DNA of 64,000 nt, from NCBI GenBank assembly GCA_029339195.1, contig JAPTJF010000018.1, forward strand, positions 223,649 through 287,648. The letters run 5' to 3'. Origin of the DNA: Micractinium sp. NFX-FRZ (lineage: Eukaryota; Chlorophyta; Trebouxiophyceae; Chlorellales; Chlorellaceae). The number at the start of each line of letters is the position of its first letter. Positions within the stretch are counted from its first letter, which is position 1. The notes under the pieces were generated by a model. That model saw nothing but the letters and a program-made list of their open reading frames with translations. It ran no database searches and had not been told where the DNA came from. The position numbers were made by a program, and so were the translations under genes. Positions 1 through 11,885 of the stretch are shown here, in pieces.

Positions 1-90
1 CACTACGCCCACCTCCTTGACTCCCTCCCATCCGTCATCTGTACCGCTACCTCCCTCTTTCCCTCCTGTAATCCCCTGGACTCCTCCCAC

Positions 91-2262
91 CTGCTTCAGC
101 TCCTCATCCGGCTCGAATGTGCCCTGGGCCGCCGGCTGCGCCGCCGGCGCCGAGCCGTGCAGCCGCGCCGCTTCCTGCCGCTCCTGCAAGCACGGGGAGC
201 AGGGGGGGGCGCAGGGCGGGGGCAGTCGGATGTCGGCCATGTGTGGGCGGCAGCCTGCCCGGTTTGAGAAGGTCGCTTTATGAGAGCGCGCCCTGTGCCG
301 GTGGGGAGCGGCAGCCCCGTCCTCCATTGTGGATCCCTTTTCAGCTCTTCAGACAGTTCTCACTGCTTGACCTAGCGGAAGTTGAGCTAACTTCAGGCGG
401 GGGCAGCCATGCCCCATCCGACTCCAACTGGATCCTAACAACAACCCTGGAAGACAGCTGGCGCCTCGACTCGCCTGCTGCTCGACCGTGCGAGAGTCGA
501 GCGGACATGAGGCGGGGGACCGCCATGCCCATCCCGAGCCCATCCAAACAAGTGGGGCATAGCAACAACCGCTGGTTCAGTCCCTGTCCACTGGAAACAG
601 CAACCACTTGCCTGCTGCTTGACCTTGCTCACTGAAGCCCGGCCAACATGAGGCGGGGCCAGCCATGCCCCGTCCATACAACTCGACCCTCACAACTATT
701 GCTGCTTCAACCTGTAAGAGCAGCACTTGCCTGCTGCTTGGCCTTGCGGGAGATGAGGGACTTGAGGCGGGGGCAGCCCTACTGTACCCGCCCGTTCATA
801 CAACTGGACCCTAACAGCAACCCTGGAAGACAGCTGGCGCCTCGACTTGCCTGCTGCTTGACCTTGCGGAAGTCGAGGGACTTGAGGTGGGGGCAGCGGG
901 CGATGACGTAGAGGCGGTAGCCGGGCTGCTTGGCCACCGGGTTGTCCAGCAGGGAGAGGTAGCGCAGGCGGGGCAGGGTGGACAGGGCGTCCAGATCCTG
1001 GGAACACACGACAGACACACGGAGAGGCACACGCGAGCGTGATGTGGGGACGAGGGCTATACAGCAGGGGCAGGTAGTGGCAGGTAGGCCATAGTGGAGA
1101 GGGCGTCCAGGTCCTGGGAACACACGACAGAAAGGAAGCACAGGGTGGCGCACAGGGAGTGAGTTGTAAGGACAAGGGGTTGTCGAGTAGGGGCGGGTGG
1201 TGCAGGTGGGGCGGGGTGCAAGAAGGGTGTGCAGTTCCTGGGGACTGGTGCAGCCTCCCAATCAAGATGGGAGGGAGGGCTGGAAGCAAGGCAATGCATG
1301 AAACAAACACAGTCGAGATGGCTCGGCTCACCACCATCCACCGGTGTGAGCTGCCTGCTGCTGAGGACGAGCCACAGCCAGTCACACCAGCGGCTCAAGG
1401 GCAGGAGGGTCGGAGTCGGAAGCAGAGCACAACAAGCATGATGCCATGCATGCAGGTCAGCATGCCAACATGCTCACCACCAGGTTTGTGAGCCGGTTGT
1501 TGGTCAGGATCAGCCACTCCAGCCGCGGTATCGCCTCTGCACGGGGCCGGGGAGCGGCAGTGTGGGCCATGCAGGCGGTGCTCAGCACGGGCGGGCGGCG
1601 GGACGTTCCGACGCATGTCATTCTTATTAAGCCGCCACAAGCCAGCCACGGCGGCGGCTGCTCGGGGCCTGGCGGCATGCAGCATTACAAGCCTCCTACA
1701 TCTCCCTGGCTGCTGCACACATTCCAGGCTGGCGTGCTGTGAGTAGCCGGCCGGCCTGCACACTGGTTACCCTCTGTCTGCTGCTGCTGGCACTGGCTGC
1801 ACTGCCTGCACCCAGGCTGCTGGCGGCGGCCCTCCCAACACGCACCCTCCAGGTTGCGCGCGATGCGGTTGATCCGGTTGTTGCTCAGGTGCAGGCACTG
1901 CAGCCGCGGCAGCTTGGGGAAGCCCTCTAGCCGCACTATGGAGTTGTCTGAGAGGTCTATGCTGTCAAACTGGTTCTGCGGGGCAGCAACAAGGGGCGGT
2001 GGGGATGTGAGCGTGGGGCGCAGCGGCGCAGCACCGCCGCCGCCGCCTGCCACCGGCGCTCTGCCGCCCCACGGTCGCCTCCGCCGGCCCTGCCGCGCAC
2101 CTCAGTGGCCCCCAGGTTCTCAATCGAGGCAATCCGGTTGGCCCGCAGGTCTATTTCATACTGGTTCACGGGGTTCATGTATTGCGGGCTGCGCAGTATG
2201 AGCTCCGGAGACAGGCGCCCATGTGCCGAAACAGGCTTGCGGGCCTCCATGGGAGCCGCCAT
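91..2262 (-). CDS. SNRPA1: U2 snRNP A' (U2A'), leucine-rich repeat protein, 3'-truncated by the window
   Basis: This encodes the U2 small nuclear ribonucleoprotein A' subunit, the LRR protein that pairs with U2B'' on U2 snRNA stem-loop IV in the spliceosome. Coding segments on the minus strand are 2262-2101, 1975-1846, 1536-1478, 997-851 and 183-91; later exons lie left of base 1. All phases join cleanly. The product starts MAAPMEARKPVSAHG, and family hallmarks follow in order: ENLGAT, NQFDSIDLSDN, LILTNNRLTNLV, GYRLYVI and SLDFRKVKQQ, then ERQEAARLHG. The first ATG gives a leader about 14 residues longer than usual. The intron after 851 starts with GCAAGT, so it is a GC-AG intron. It is unusually repetitive: it holds several degraded copies of the preceding exon end. 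The identity is firm; the C-terminus is not seen. Confidence 0.94.
361..850 (-). repeat. Tandem degenerate copies of the U2A' exon 4 3' edge and donor
   Basis: Copies start near 361, 477, 611 and 731 on the plus strand, spaced about 117-134 bases. The true exon edge is at 851. Each copy carries a CTGCTTGACCTTGCGG-like block (reverse of the exon end encoding RKVKQQ) followed by GGCGGGGGCAGCC. Spacer blocks such as AACCCTGGAAGACAGCTGG recur too. A further partial copy of the 5' edge of the same exon (GCGTCCAGGTCCTGGGAAC) lies at 1105-1135. The repeats are in the intron and do not continue the reading frame of the protein. Confidence 0.8.
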
Positions 2263-3588
2263 ACTCGCTGATTGCCGCTCAGGCCGTGCGCATCAGCTGG
2301 TGGGGCGGCGCTGACGGCTGGCAGGCTGCTGGCGACACGTGCAGGGTGTGTGGAGTGTGTGGGTGTGTGGACAGGCCCGATGCACGCCAAAACGGGCTGC
2401 CGGCTCATGCAGACACGCCAGCTCGGCAGCTGCAGCCTCTGTTGCGGCATGCGGCACCAGATCAGGGTTCCTTGTCATGCGCCAACTGGGGATCGCATTG
2501 CGATCAGCGCTGTCGACACTCTCGGGCGGCTGCTACCCTGCGCCTCCCTCTCTGGACTGCCACTCCTCGGGGCAAGCTGCTGAACAGGCTCGTGATCAAG
2601 GGAAGCAGTTCCAGGCCGCGCCCATCTCTAGCAGCGCAGCAGCAGTGCTCGAGTGCCGCTGCTGCCGCCCCCACCGCCGCCCCGCCGGTGCAGCCCTCAC
2701 AAGGCAGGGCAGCGCGGCGCATGGCGGCCTGTCAGCGGCTTGGCCAGCAATTGTCACCTTGTTCTGCGTCTGCGCCTGGAGCATGCGCCCTGCTTGCATG
2801 TGTTGGTAGGGACCGGACCGTTAGCGCGCCAGGCTACAGCCGTGAATGGCCACCACCGCCCGGCCCTGCCGCACAACGCTGGTAAGCAGCATTCCAGACG
2901 AGCAGCAGCTGTGCCTGCCACACCGCTGAGGCCGCAACTGCTGCCACTGCCACCGGGGCCACTGCCCCCCTGCCACAGCAGGTGGGCCAGCTGTCCTACC
3001 TCGGCAGGGTTCTAACTAGCCGGGCAAGGTGGAGTTACAACGAAGCCCACTGCCACACCAGCCACAGCTGGCCCGGAGCCCGCAACGGGGTGCTGTCGTC
3101 GCCAGCATGTGCATCTTGGCAGAGAAACCGGTATGACGGCGGACGAAGTGGGAGGGAGGGGGCGGGGTGGGGGCCCGCCATGGGCACGCGCAGCACTGCT
3201 TGTTGGGTGCTAGTCGCATCAAGTGTGCGATGCAATTGGCAGGGTTGCGTGAAGGACTTGGTGGGTGCTGTGACAGCGTGAGGGGGCCACCAGCTGTGCG
3301 TCGCCCTGGAGCACCCAACACCCCCTCCCGGCATAGTTGGCCAAGCGTGCGCCCTGTGCGCCATGGGAGGCAGGCAGTGCTGTGGGCAGAGGGGGCATCC
3401 GCATGTCACCCATCAAGGCTTCAAGGTGTGCAGTGTCTTCTGGCTCAGCAGGCCTGGGGGCTTGGGATTGCTGTAAGGCTGATGTCAGCTTTGTGTCGCC
3501 ATGGCGCTGCTGTACCGCCAGCAGCCACAGGACCACTCCCAGAATGCGCTTGTTGTGTCGGTCGGATCGCTGTTTGGTGTTTGCAGAC
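2263..3588. other. Divergent intergenic region between U2A' and the membrane-protein gene
   Basis: This 1.3 kb stretch separates two divergently transcribed genes and should hold both promoters and 5' UTRs. Several open frames cross it, but none shows family similarity, and many open with GTG or TTG rather than ATG. The sequence TTTGCAGAC just before the downstream ATG could be the acceptor of a 5' UTR intron. I see no RNA gene here. Confidence 0.5.
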
Positions 3589-6500
3589 ATGGAGTCCGCG
3601 TCGGAGCGGGCACGGGCGGCCGCGGAAGAGGTCGAGCAGCGCTTTAATAGGTGACTGCCGGTGTTCGGACCAGGGCCTGGGAAGACGAGGTTTGGCCGTC
3701 GCTAGAACAATTGGGCACCTCCCATTGCGATGGGAGACGCCACCCGTCGCTCTAGCCCGGCGGGCCAACCCTGTTTGGGCGCCGGTCTGAGCAGCAACTG
3801 TGGCCCAGGGGGTGTGGCAGGCGGGAGATGCTGATGCCCCAGCTCTTGACGAAGGCGGCCGCCGCAGTGGCAAGGGGCCACTGGTCCGCGCCGCCAGCCG
3901 CCAACACCGCTGCTCCCAACGTGCGCGCAGGAGGTTCTCCTTGCTGCAAGTGCGGAGCGATGTCATTGGGACCAGCATTGGCGCCTGCGTCTATATAGGA
4001 CTGCTGCCCCCGCTGCTGTCCCAGAAAAGCCCAGGACTGCTGCCCGCCGCGGCCGCAGTGTTCTGCGCCGCAGTTTGCCCCTGGGCTGCGCTGCTGCCTC
4101 GGCTGGGGCTCAAGGAGTTCTACTTACGCTACCGCGATCACCTGCTCCTAGTGCAGTAAGTGCTGCTGGCTGGGTGATTTCATTGCCTTTCTTGCCCCGG
4201 TGCTGGCTGCTGGCTGGCTGAGCACCACGACTTCACGATGTCACCCAGCAGCCGGCACCCCCGGTCCTTGCTCCCAACCCCAACCCCAACCGCCCGCGTT
4301 GCCCTTGCCCGCCCTCGCAGCTTCCTGTTCCACTATGGACTGGGCGCCAACCTGGCACGATACGTGCGCCTTGTGACCAAGCTGCATCACGACACGGCGC
4401 CAACCTTCCTGGCCGGGTTCATTTTCAGCTCTACACTGCCGTGGCAGACCATCGACACTCTGCTGTGAGCGCTGAGCCGCGCTGCGCTGTGTTGCCTGCG
4501 ACGTGCGCTGCGCTGCGTCGGACATGCTGCTGCGAGCGCCACGCTGCGCTGCGCTGCCTGTGATGTGCGCTGCGCTGCGTCTGACAGTCTGCTGTGAACG
4601 CTGTGCTGCCTTAAAACATGCTGGCCCGGTGCTGCGGCGCCGCGCTGCATGTGACCAGCTCTTGTGAGCCGCGCGCTGCCTTGCACACGCTGCGGTGGCG
4701 CTGCCCTGCCTGCGTCCCAGCCGGCCGTACTGCACTGCCCGGCGCATGCTACGCGGGTGGGCTGCCCTGGGCACGCTGTTGCAACCGCTTTGCTGCCGTG
4801 GAGCTGCGCCGCCTGTGACACGCTGGTGTCAGTGCTGCACTGCCCGAGTGCACGCGGGTGTTCTAAACAGGACCCTTCCCTGGCTGCCCCGGTATGGCGC
4901 CATGCCTCGTGACCCTCGTGGCGTTCGGCTATCGGCTGTCGGCCTCATCTCACTGCCTGCCGCCTTGCGCACTGGCTGGTCTCCCCCCTGCGCAGCTGGC
5001 GCGCACGTGCTTGCACCGCTGTGTGTGTCCTCAAGCCTCAGTTCCTTGGTTCGCCTTGCCCCGTGGTGCCCCGCATCCCTCCCTGCACCGCAGGTACCGC
5101 ATGCGCTTCCACCGATTCGTGCTGTTCAAGCCACTGGTACTGCTGGCATCGCTGCCACTCGAGTGGGCGCTGTGCCAGCAGATTTGCGCCACCATGCCAG
5201 GTCAGCAGCCGGGGGCGAACAAAGGGCCTCCCTCTCAGTGCGGAATGTGGACGTTTGCGTCTTCTGCCTGTGTCCGCCTCTTGCGTGCCTTGGCACCTCT
5301 GCGCCGTCGCTGCCGATGGTGTGTGCGCGCTGTACCAGCAGGCATGCGTTACCATGCCGCGTCTGCCCGTGCTGCCTGATGCCCCCTCCTGGGCTGCCTG
5401 CCCTCTGACTCTCTGCTCAGCAGTGCAGTCACCACACGCCCTGCTGCTGCCTGCACCCGACCTGCGCTGTTATACCTGCCTGCCTGCAATCTCGCCCACA
5501 CTCTGATCGCCTGCACCCGCGCGTGCACTCCCAATCATCTGCAGCCCAGTCTGCGCACTTCAACGGAGCGGTGGAGCTGCTGCGCCTGCTGCTCTCCCCG
5601 TTTGGGCCGTTCATGCTTGGGTCTGGAGCCGCCGAGAGTGAGCGAGGCCTCCCCAGGCCGCCATGCCAGCGCACACATACGCAGCCGCCTGTTGTGCACG
5701 CCACAGGCGACCGCCAGGAGGAGCCCTGGCTGCTTTCTTTTGTGGCTGGCCATGCTTGCTGCAGCCGGCCAGGCTGCTGCGCCGGCTGATGTGCAGGCGT
5801 GCACCAGGCCTGCTCTCAGGGTGCCAGAGCGATGCCTCCTGCCGTGTGGTGGGCTAGCCCTCCCCTTCTTCAGCTCCCTGACGTGTTGTCAATGCTACTG
5901 CAGGTGCCGCTGTGAGCTGCTTCAAGTGGCAAGTGTTCCTGCTCACCGTGTTCAGCTTCCTCCTGCCGGCCTTTGTGCTGCGCTCGCTGGAAAAGGAGGT
6001 GCGTTGGCTGGGCGCCCGGCGGGGCGTGAGTGCGTGGGCCTTGGCTTGCTAGCTGCCGCATGTACACAGGCGTACTGCTGGCACTACAGACACTACGCCA
6101 GTGTGCAGCCACGCATGCGGCGCCTAGGGTGGGCAGAAGACAGGGACCGCTGCTCTCTTGGGGCCTTGCTCAGGGGAGCCCGCCATTAAGTCCCACCAGC
6201 CGCTCTGCGCACGCCTGCCACAAGCATGTATGGCCTGCTCTCTTCGCTCCTGGCAAGGCGGCCATTTATGCCTTTACTCCGGGATTGGAAGAGGTTGCGC
6301 CTGCATGGGCGGTGGGGCGGGCGGGGACCTGACCCTGCACCCCCCAACCTTGGCGGGGGCACCCCCGTACCCCCCAATGGTACCCCCATGCCCATTGAGC
6401 TGACGCCCTCCATCCCAACTGGCTGCCTGCAGATGTGGGTCAAGTTTGGGTCGGACCGCTCACGGCACGTGGCCCCTGGGGATGCCAGGCTGGACGCATC

Positions 6501-6843
6501 ATACGTCCGCCAAGCGGCAGTGGCCGCGGCCGCAGCGGCAGCAGCAGCGGATGCGCCAGGGCCATCGTGGTGCCCCGCCGACCCAGCAGCAGCAGCGGCA
6601 GCCTCAGGGCGAGACGAGGCGGGGGCAGGGTGGGGCGCGTGGCGACAGCGCCGGCGATGGTGGCAGCTGCGGTTGGGGCCGGATGCGGCCAGCGAGGGGT
6701 GGGGCCGGGGAGATGGCGGTGATGATGGCGGGGGGGAGCAGCTGTATCGGCACCACTGGCCGCAGTGGGGCGGCGCCATCATGGTGGCAGCGCTGTGCTG
6801 GCACGGAATTGACTGCCTGCTCAGCACGCTGTGGGTGGCGTGA
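3589..6843 (+). CDS. Orphan multi-pass membrane protein (about 378 aa)
   Basis: I do not recognise this family. Coding segments 3589-3650, 3931-4155, 4321-4464, 5094-5200, 5545-5637, 5904-5998 and 6433-6843 join in phase to 379 codons including the stop. The start MESASERARAAAEEVEQRF is acidic and helical. Strongly hydrophobic stretches follow, such as IGACVYIGLLPPLL, AAAAVFCAAVCPWAALL and FLLTVFSFLLPAFVL, so several transmembrane helices are likely. The last exon is Ala/Gly-rich and low in complexity, then ends with one more hydrophobic segment (GGAIMVAALCWHGIDCLL). The last intron (5999-6432) is the least certain; an extra exon could lie inside it. The intron after 4464 holds degenerate copies of the exon 3 donor. 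The same strand continues into the OB/CCCH gene. Confidence 0.6.
4456..4620 (+). repeat. Degenerate repeats of the exon 3 donor region
   Basis: The exon end ACTCTGCTGTGAGCGCTG at 4457-4474 is echoed near 4520 (GCTGCTGCGAGCGCC) and 4585 (GTCTGCTGTGAACGCTG). The copies are separated by GCTGCGCTGCG-rich spacers, with a period of roughly 64 bases. Two of the three copies keep a GT at the splice position. Confidence 0.6.
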
Positions 6844-7783
6844 ACTGTGCTCAAGAAGCAAAGGAACTGAGCTCTGAGTCCCGGCCGCACGACCTGTGCT
6901 GTACACATGTTACTTCAGTTTGCGGCACATGAAAGGATTGCATCATAAGCTGCAGGCCCGCCAGGGTTGCACTCTAGCCAACGGACACTGCAGGGCTGCA
7001 GGTCCTTCCCCTGCAGCTCTCTTTGATGCAGGCTGAAGGCTGCAGTCACGCTTGCGTTGCAGCTGCGCTGGGAGGAATAATGCAAGGCTGGTGAGAACTC
7101 CCTGTGACTCCCAGGCTGGGAACCCCTTCCGCCGCCACGTCAGCTGAGGCCAGCTGAGCATGCATTGGGAAACGCCTGGTGGGCGCAGCAATCGCCAGCG
7201 AGCGAAAAGGCGCCCCCACAGTGCCGGAAAGCCGCACAGCAGTCTGCTGACTGGCCGCGCGGCTAGCTCAGCTAGCAGCGACTTCAGCTGTGCGCACCAG
7301 GCCACCCCAGCCGAGCTTAGTAAAGCGCTGGAGAAGCGAGTTCCGAATGCAGGGTGAGCACCGCACGGGGGCTCCTCGTCGCAGCCACTGCTGCTCCCGC
7401 CGCCGCGGCACCAGGGTGCCAGTGTTGCCAATGCGACGGCTACTGCCTTCTTGCCTTGCCACTGCTGCTGCTCCACTTGCTGGTCCATGTAGCCTGCTGG
7501 GCTGTTACGTGAGTGCGTAGCTTTTAACATCGTGGCCACTGGGCGGGGCAGCCAGCGGCCGGCGCTCTTGTCGGTTGAGGACGCCACTGCGCCAGCTTGG
7601 AGCAGCAGCACGCCGCTCTATCTTCTATCTGCGCGCCCATTCAGGCGCAGATGGGCGGCAGGCTGTGCGAAGCCACTGCCAGTGCCTGCCTGGCTGCATT
7701 GCCATGGTGAGCATATGTGTGCGCCGTCAAGACTTCGTAATATTGACTGCCCCTGGCTGCGCTTGCGCTGCGCTGCAGGCGAG
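6844..7783. other. Intergenic region upstream of the OB/CCCH gene
   Basis: This holds the 3' UTR of the upstream membrane-protein gene and the promoter of the next one. Minus-strand frames up to about 220 codons exist but have biased, unrecognisable composition. A possible 5' exon ending at 7706 before GTGAGC is in phase with the exon at 7779, but it lacks an ATG. It may be part of a spliced 5' UTR. Confidence 0.4.
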
Positions 7784-10700
7784 ATGCACAGCGTGACGGG
7801 GCAGCTCACGTTTCGGCGTGCCGTCAGCAAAAGGCTGGTAGGTCAGGTTGCATGCATTAATGTTTCAGCTGCATACACACATGTTCACGTCGGTCATGGC
7901 GATGTCTCCTCCGTGCATTTGATTTAAATCAAGGTTCAGCTTCCGCTGACAAGGCGCTGCACCGGCACCCGCCGCTCCCGCTGGTCCGAGCCGCTGGTCT
8001 ACGCTTGGCTCACCCAGCCTGCGCCGTCCACCCTTGCCTTTTCCGCACCCCCAGCTTTGGCTCGCCCCGAGACCCGAGGCCTGCTTCCCGGGATACATCG
8101 ATCCACGCCTGCCCCCCCATGTTGCTCTTCGAGCAGGTGTTCTACGACCTGCTGGTGTGCGGCACTGGCGGGCGGCAGGATGGGGAGCAGCAGCCCGAGG
8201 CCTGGGTGGAGGTGGTCGTCAAACTGGTGAGTTTGCACTATGAAATCGATTCATTGATGTGGTGCACTGGCGGGGCCATGTGCATGTCTTACCTGCCTGC
8301 CAGGCGCAGCTGCCAAGTGCCGCAGCCAGCCAAGCAGCTGCTGCCGGTGTGTGCTGCCCTGGCTGCGCACTGCACTGCTGCGTGCTGGCGCGCGCATGCT
8401 CCCCTGCGACGTGCTGCTGCTGCCTCCCCTGCTGCCGCTGCTGCCCTGCTGCATGCTGTGCCCTGCTGCGTGCTCCCCTGCCGAATGCAGCACGCCGCTG
8501 CATGCTGCGCCAGCTCGAGAGCCCTGCTGCTCTGCACGGATCGACTCTTACATCAGGCGGGCCCGCCCATCTCGCCGTGCCGTGCATCCGGCCACGAGCA
8601 GCGGAAACCATTCGTGCAGTCGGATCCTCGGTGCACGCCGCTGTCGCAGTATGCCATGCGTAGGCAAACCTGCTCAGCTGCATGTACGTCTCTATGCATG
8701 CATGCAGGGCACGTACGGCAGTACAGATGATGTGAAAGACTTGAGGGACCGGCTCAAGCTTGGAGACGTAGTGACGGTGCAGGGGCGCTACAGCTGTACC
8801 GCCGGCACCACAACAGGCGCAGCAGGCACAGCAGGCGCAGCAGGCACAGCAGGCGGCAGCCACGAGCTGCAGGCAACCGGCGTCATGGTGCTGCGGGCGT
8901 GGCGGGACAGCAGCCCTGGCGAGGCGTTCAGGCCGCGGCCCTCGCCGCTGCACACAACAGCACAGCAGGCGCAGCAGCAGCAGCAGGTGCAGCAGGCGCA
9001 GCACCAGCAGCAACCTGCTTCCAATGGCAGCGCCGAGCAGCAGCAGCAATCAGGAGGTGTGTGTCAGGCGTTGGCGGCAGGGGCGCTGGAAGGAGCAGCG
9101 ACAGCGGCAGTGGCAGTGGCGGCACCAGCGGCAGCGGAAGCAGGCGCACCAGCAGAGTTAGCAGCGCAGCCCGCCCAGCCGCAGCCGCAGCCGCAGCCGG
9201 CTGCTGTCGGGCTGTGCAAGTATTTTGTGAACAGCGGGCGGTGCATTAAGGGGGACGCCTGCCCCTTTGCGCATGATCACACGGGTTTGCAGCGGCAGCG
9301 CTGGCTGGCAGACATGTGAGTTGAGAGTGCGACAACAACATTATGTGCTGAGTGCTTTGGTGGGACCTCTGTGCGGTTGCTTAGCTACGTGCTTGCTATG
9401 ATCGGCTGTCCATGGGACTAAAAAAGAGCCCAAGGGGCTGCCGTTGTGACACACGTGGTGCCTGCCTGTGTGTGTCGGTTTGTGTGGCTGTCTTTGTGCC
9501 TGTGAGTTGCGCGGCATGTGTGGCACAAGGGTGCTGACCTGCCTGCCTGCCTGTGTCAGCATGTGTGGCCACAGGTGATGGCAGCAAGCTCCACCTCTGG
9601 GCATGACCACTGCATTGGCGTCTCAATCCTGCCCGCCCGCCCCGATGCCACGGTCCCTGCGTGCTGCCTGCAACTGCTGGCACTGCTGCTGTTGCTACCT
9701 GCGCTAGCGTTCATTGTTTCAATCTCTCAACCTTTGTTTCTTTCTGTTTCCCTCTGCCGCCTGCAGGCGCAGCGAGCGCCAGGTGCTGTCTTCCTGGCAG
9801 GGCTTTGCCCACAGCGGCGGCGCAGCGGCCAAGAGCCGGCGGGCGCAGGTGCTGGCGGCCTGGCTGGTGGAGACGTACGGGCGGGAGGCGCTGAACGGCG
9901 GGGAGGGGGTGCTGGATGTAGCAGGTACGCCGCGTGTGTGTGTGCCCCGCCACTGGCCCTCCCAGCCTGCCTGCCCTGCCGTGCTACGCCCGCTGCCGCT
10001 GAACCGGGCGGCGCTTACTTTCTACGCCGCAATGGAAGAGTGCAAACTGCAGACTGCGCCCTTGCTCCCTTGCAGGCGGCGCCGGCGGGATGACGTTTGA
10101 GCTGCGCCACGTGCACGGCATCCGGTCAACACTGGTGGACCCCCGCCCCCTCCTCCTCACCAAGCAGCAGCGGCGCCAGCTGGCGGCAGCGGGGCGTGCG
10201 GCATCCGTACACACGCTGACGGAGGCACAGCTGCAGGCTCGGGCCCAGCCCCAGCATCTGGCAGCAGCAGGGCTGCCAGGCCAGGATGCCGACGCCGCTG
10301 GCGGGGCCGGTGCCGCCGCTGCCGCTGCTGCCGATGCTGGCAGTGCAAGTGAGGATACAAGTGCTGCTGCTGGCGGCGCAAGCGAGGGCGAAGGTACCGC
10401 TGCTGGCGCTGCGCTGGTGCTGCACCAGGTGCAGGCCTGGTTTGGCCCAGAGCTGTGGCGGAGTGCCGCCTGGCGGCAGCGCTTCCCCCGCGGCTTCTCC
10501 CTCGTGCTGGCTTGCCACCCAGACCAGGCCACCGATCCCGCCCTCAACTATGCGCTGGAGGAGCAGCTTCCCTTTGCCATCGTCCCCTGCTGCGTCTTCC
10601 CACGACTCTTCCCACACCGCCGCCTGCTGCGCCCCGGCTGCGGCACCGGCGCCGGCAGCAGCAGCGACGGCACCGGCGACGGCAGAGGCAGAGGCAGCAG

Positions 10701-10998
10701 CGGCGACGGCGGCGGTAGCAGCAGCGGCGGCGGCATTAGTAGCGGCAGCAGCGGTGGTGGCAGCAGCGGCGGCAATGCGGTACCAGTGTTGACGTATAGC
10801 GATTTGGTGCAGTATCTAGCTGCCAAGGGGCGGGCGCAGCAGGCGGTGTTGGGGTTTCAGGGTGCCAATGTGGTGGTGTACCGACAGCATGCGCAGCAGG
10901 GGCAGCAGGCGCAGCAGGAACAGCAGGAGGAACAGCAAGGGCAGCGGCGGCAGCAGCAGCAGGAGCAGGCGCAGGAGCGGCAGCGGGAGCGGCAGTAG
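7784..10998 (+). CDS. OB-fold + CCCH zinc finger + SAM-methyltransferase-like protein (about 610 aa)
   Basis: Coding segments 7784-7837, 8137-8226, 8708-9315, 9767-9924 and 10076-10998 join in phase to 611 codons. The N-terminus (GQLTFRRAVSKRLVFYDLLV, then WVEVVVKLGTYG and RLKLGDVVTVQG) looks like the nucleic-acid-binding OB fold seen beside class II tRNA synthetases. After an Ala/Gln-rich linker comes one clean CCCH finger near residues 216-238, with C-x8-C-x5-C-x3-H spacing (GLCKYFVNSGRC...CPFAH). The C-terminal half has a methyltransferase motif I-like VLDVAGGAGG near residue 299, then VDPR, and FPRGFSLVLACHPDQATD. Low-complexity Gly/Ser and Gln tracts interrupt the end. An RNA-modifying or RNA-binding role is inferred, not shown. 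The start is the first in-frame ATG of its exon; an upstream non-coding exon is likely. Confidence 0.72.
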
Positions 10999-11885
10999 CG
11001 GCAGCAGCAGCAGCAACAGGAGCAGCGGCGGGAGCAGGAGCAAAATCATTCACCTGTGTAAGCACCCGACTGATCACAAAGGAACCGAGGAGGCGGGCGA
11101 GGTTGTGCACGCACTGCCATCTGACATGCACGACATCATGCAATCCAAGGGCGCAGCACTGCTGTCGACATCCGCCCGCTCGGTGGGGGTTGTTCAACCA
11201 CCTGCCCGGTTGTCTATACCAGAACAACGGCCACCTGTGTTATAACGGCAGCTACAGCCTCATATGAAGATGGAAAGGTGTGCGGGGCAGGGGATCAGGG
11301 CGCGCATGCCCTCCTCCACACATTGGGTACTGCCCTGCACCACCTGTGGTGCGGACAGCAGTAGTGGTGCAGGTAGTACCTGCGCATGCAACCTGGGCCA
11401 CACAGGGTGCGGGGGAACAAGGAGTGCGGCTGGGCATAGCGTATGCGGCTAGCAATGGGCGGTGAGGTGAAGGCAGGAGGCGGGGGGTGGCCCGGCTCTT
11501 GTGACAGCCCTTGCAGCCACAAGTGCGACTTAGTCATGTGCCTTCTTCGAAGTGTGAACAACGAGCAGGGCGATGGTGGAAAGGTGAGAAGGTTCCGCGG
11601 CAGGGGCAGGGAAATCAGGGAATGAAATGCTTCAGCGAAGCGATGAGCAGGCAGATGCACGAGGTACAGGCAAGGTGGAGTGATGTAAATGCAAAGCTGG
11701 TGCAGACCTCTGGCTGCAGCCACAGCACACGAGCTACGGCCGGGCAAGCCAGGAGGCAAGGTGGAACGAAGGTGCATGCCCTATTCAGCATTCGTGGCTG
11801 CTGGTGGGCGGGCGCAGCGAGCGCTCGCATCCTCTCCGCATCTTATTCTTTGCTCTCGAGTCGAATTGCTCAGCAGTAGGGAGCA
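10999..11885. other. Convergent 3' region between the OB/CCCH gene and Rpt1
   Basis: Both flanking genes end here. No convincing gene is visible. Open frames on both strands lack family features. Just after the stop the sequence is a CAG-rich low-complexity run that continues from the gene's Gln-rich tail. Confidence 0.5.
11057..11061 (+). terminator. TGTAA, possible polyadenylation signal
   Basis: TGTAA is the usual polyadenylation signal of chlorophyte green algae. This copy lies about 60 bases after the OB/CCCH stop codon. It is a five-base match, so it could be chance. Confidence 0.35.

Noticed and set aside
6943..7611. 222-codon minus-strand open frame
   Set aside because: Composition is that of random GC-rich sequence, no motif is visible, and it lies across the upstream region of the OB/CCCH gene.
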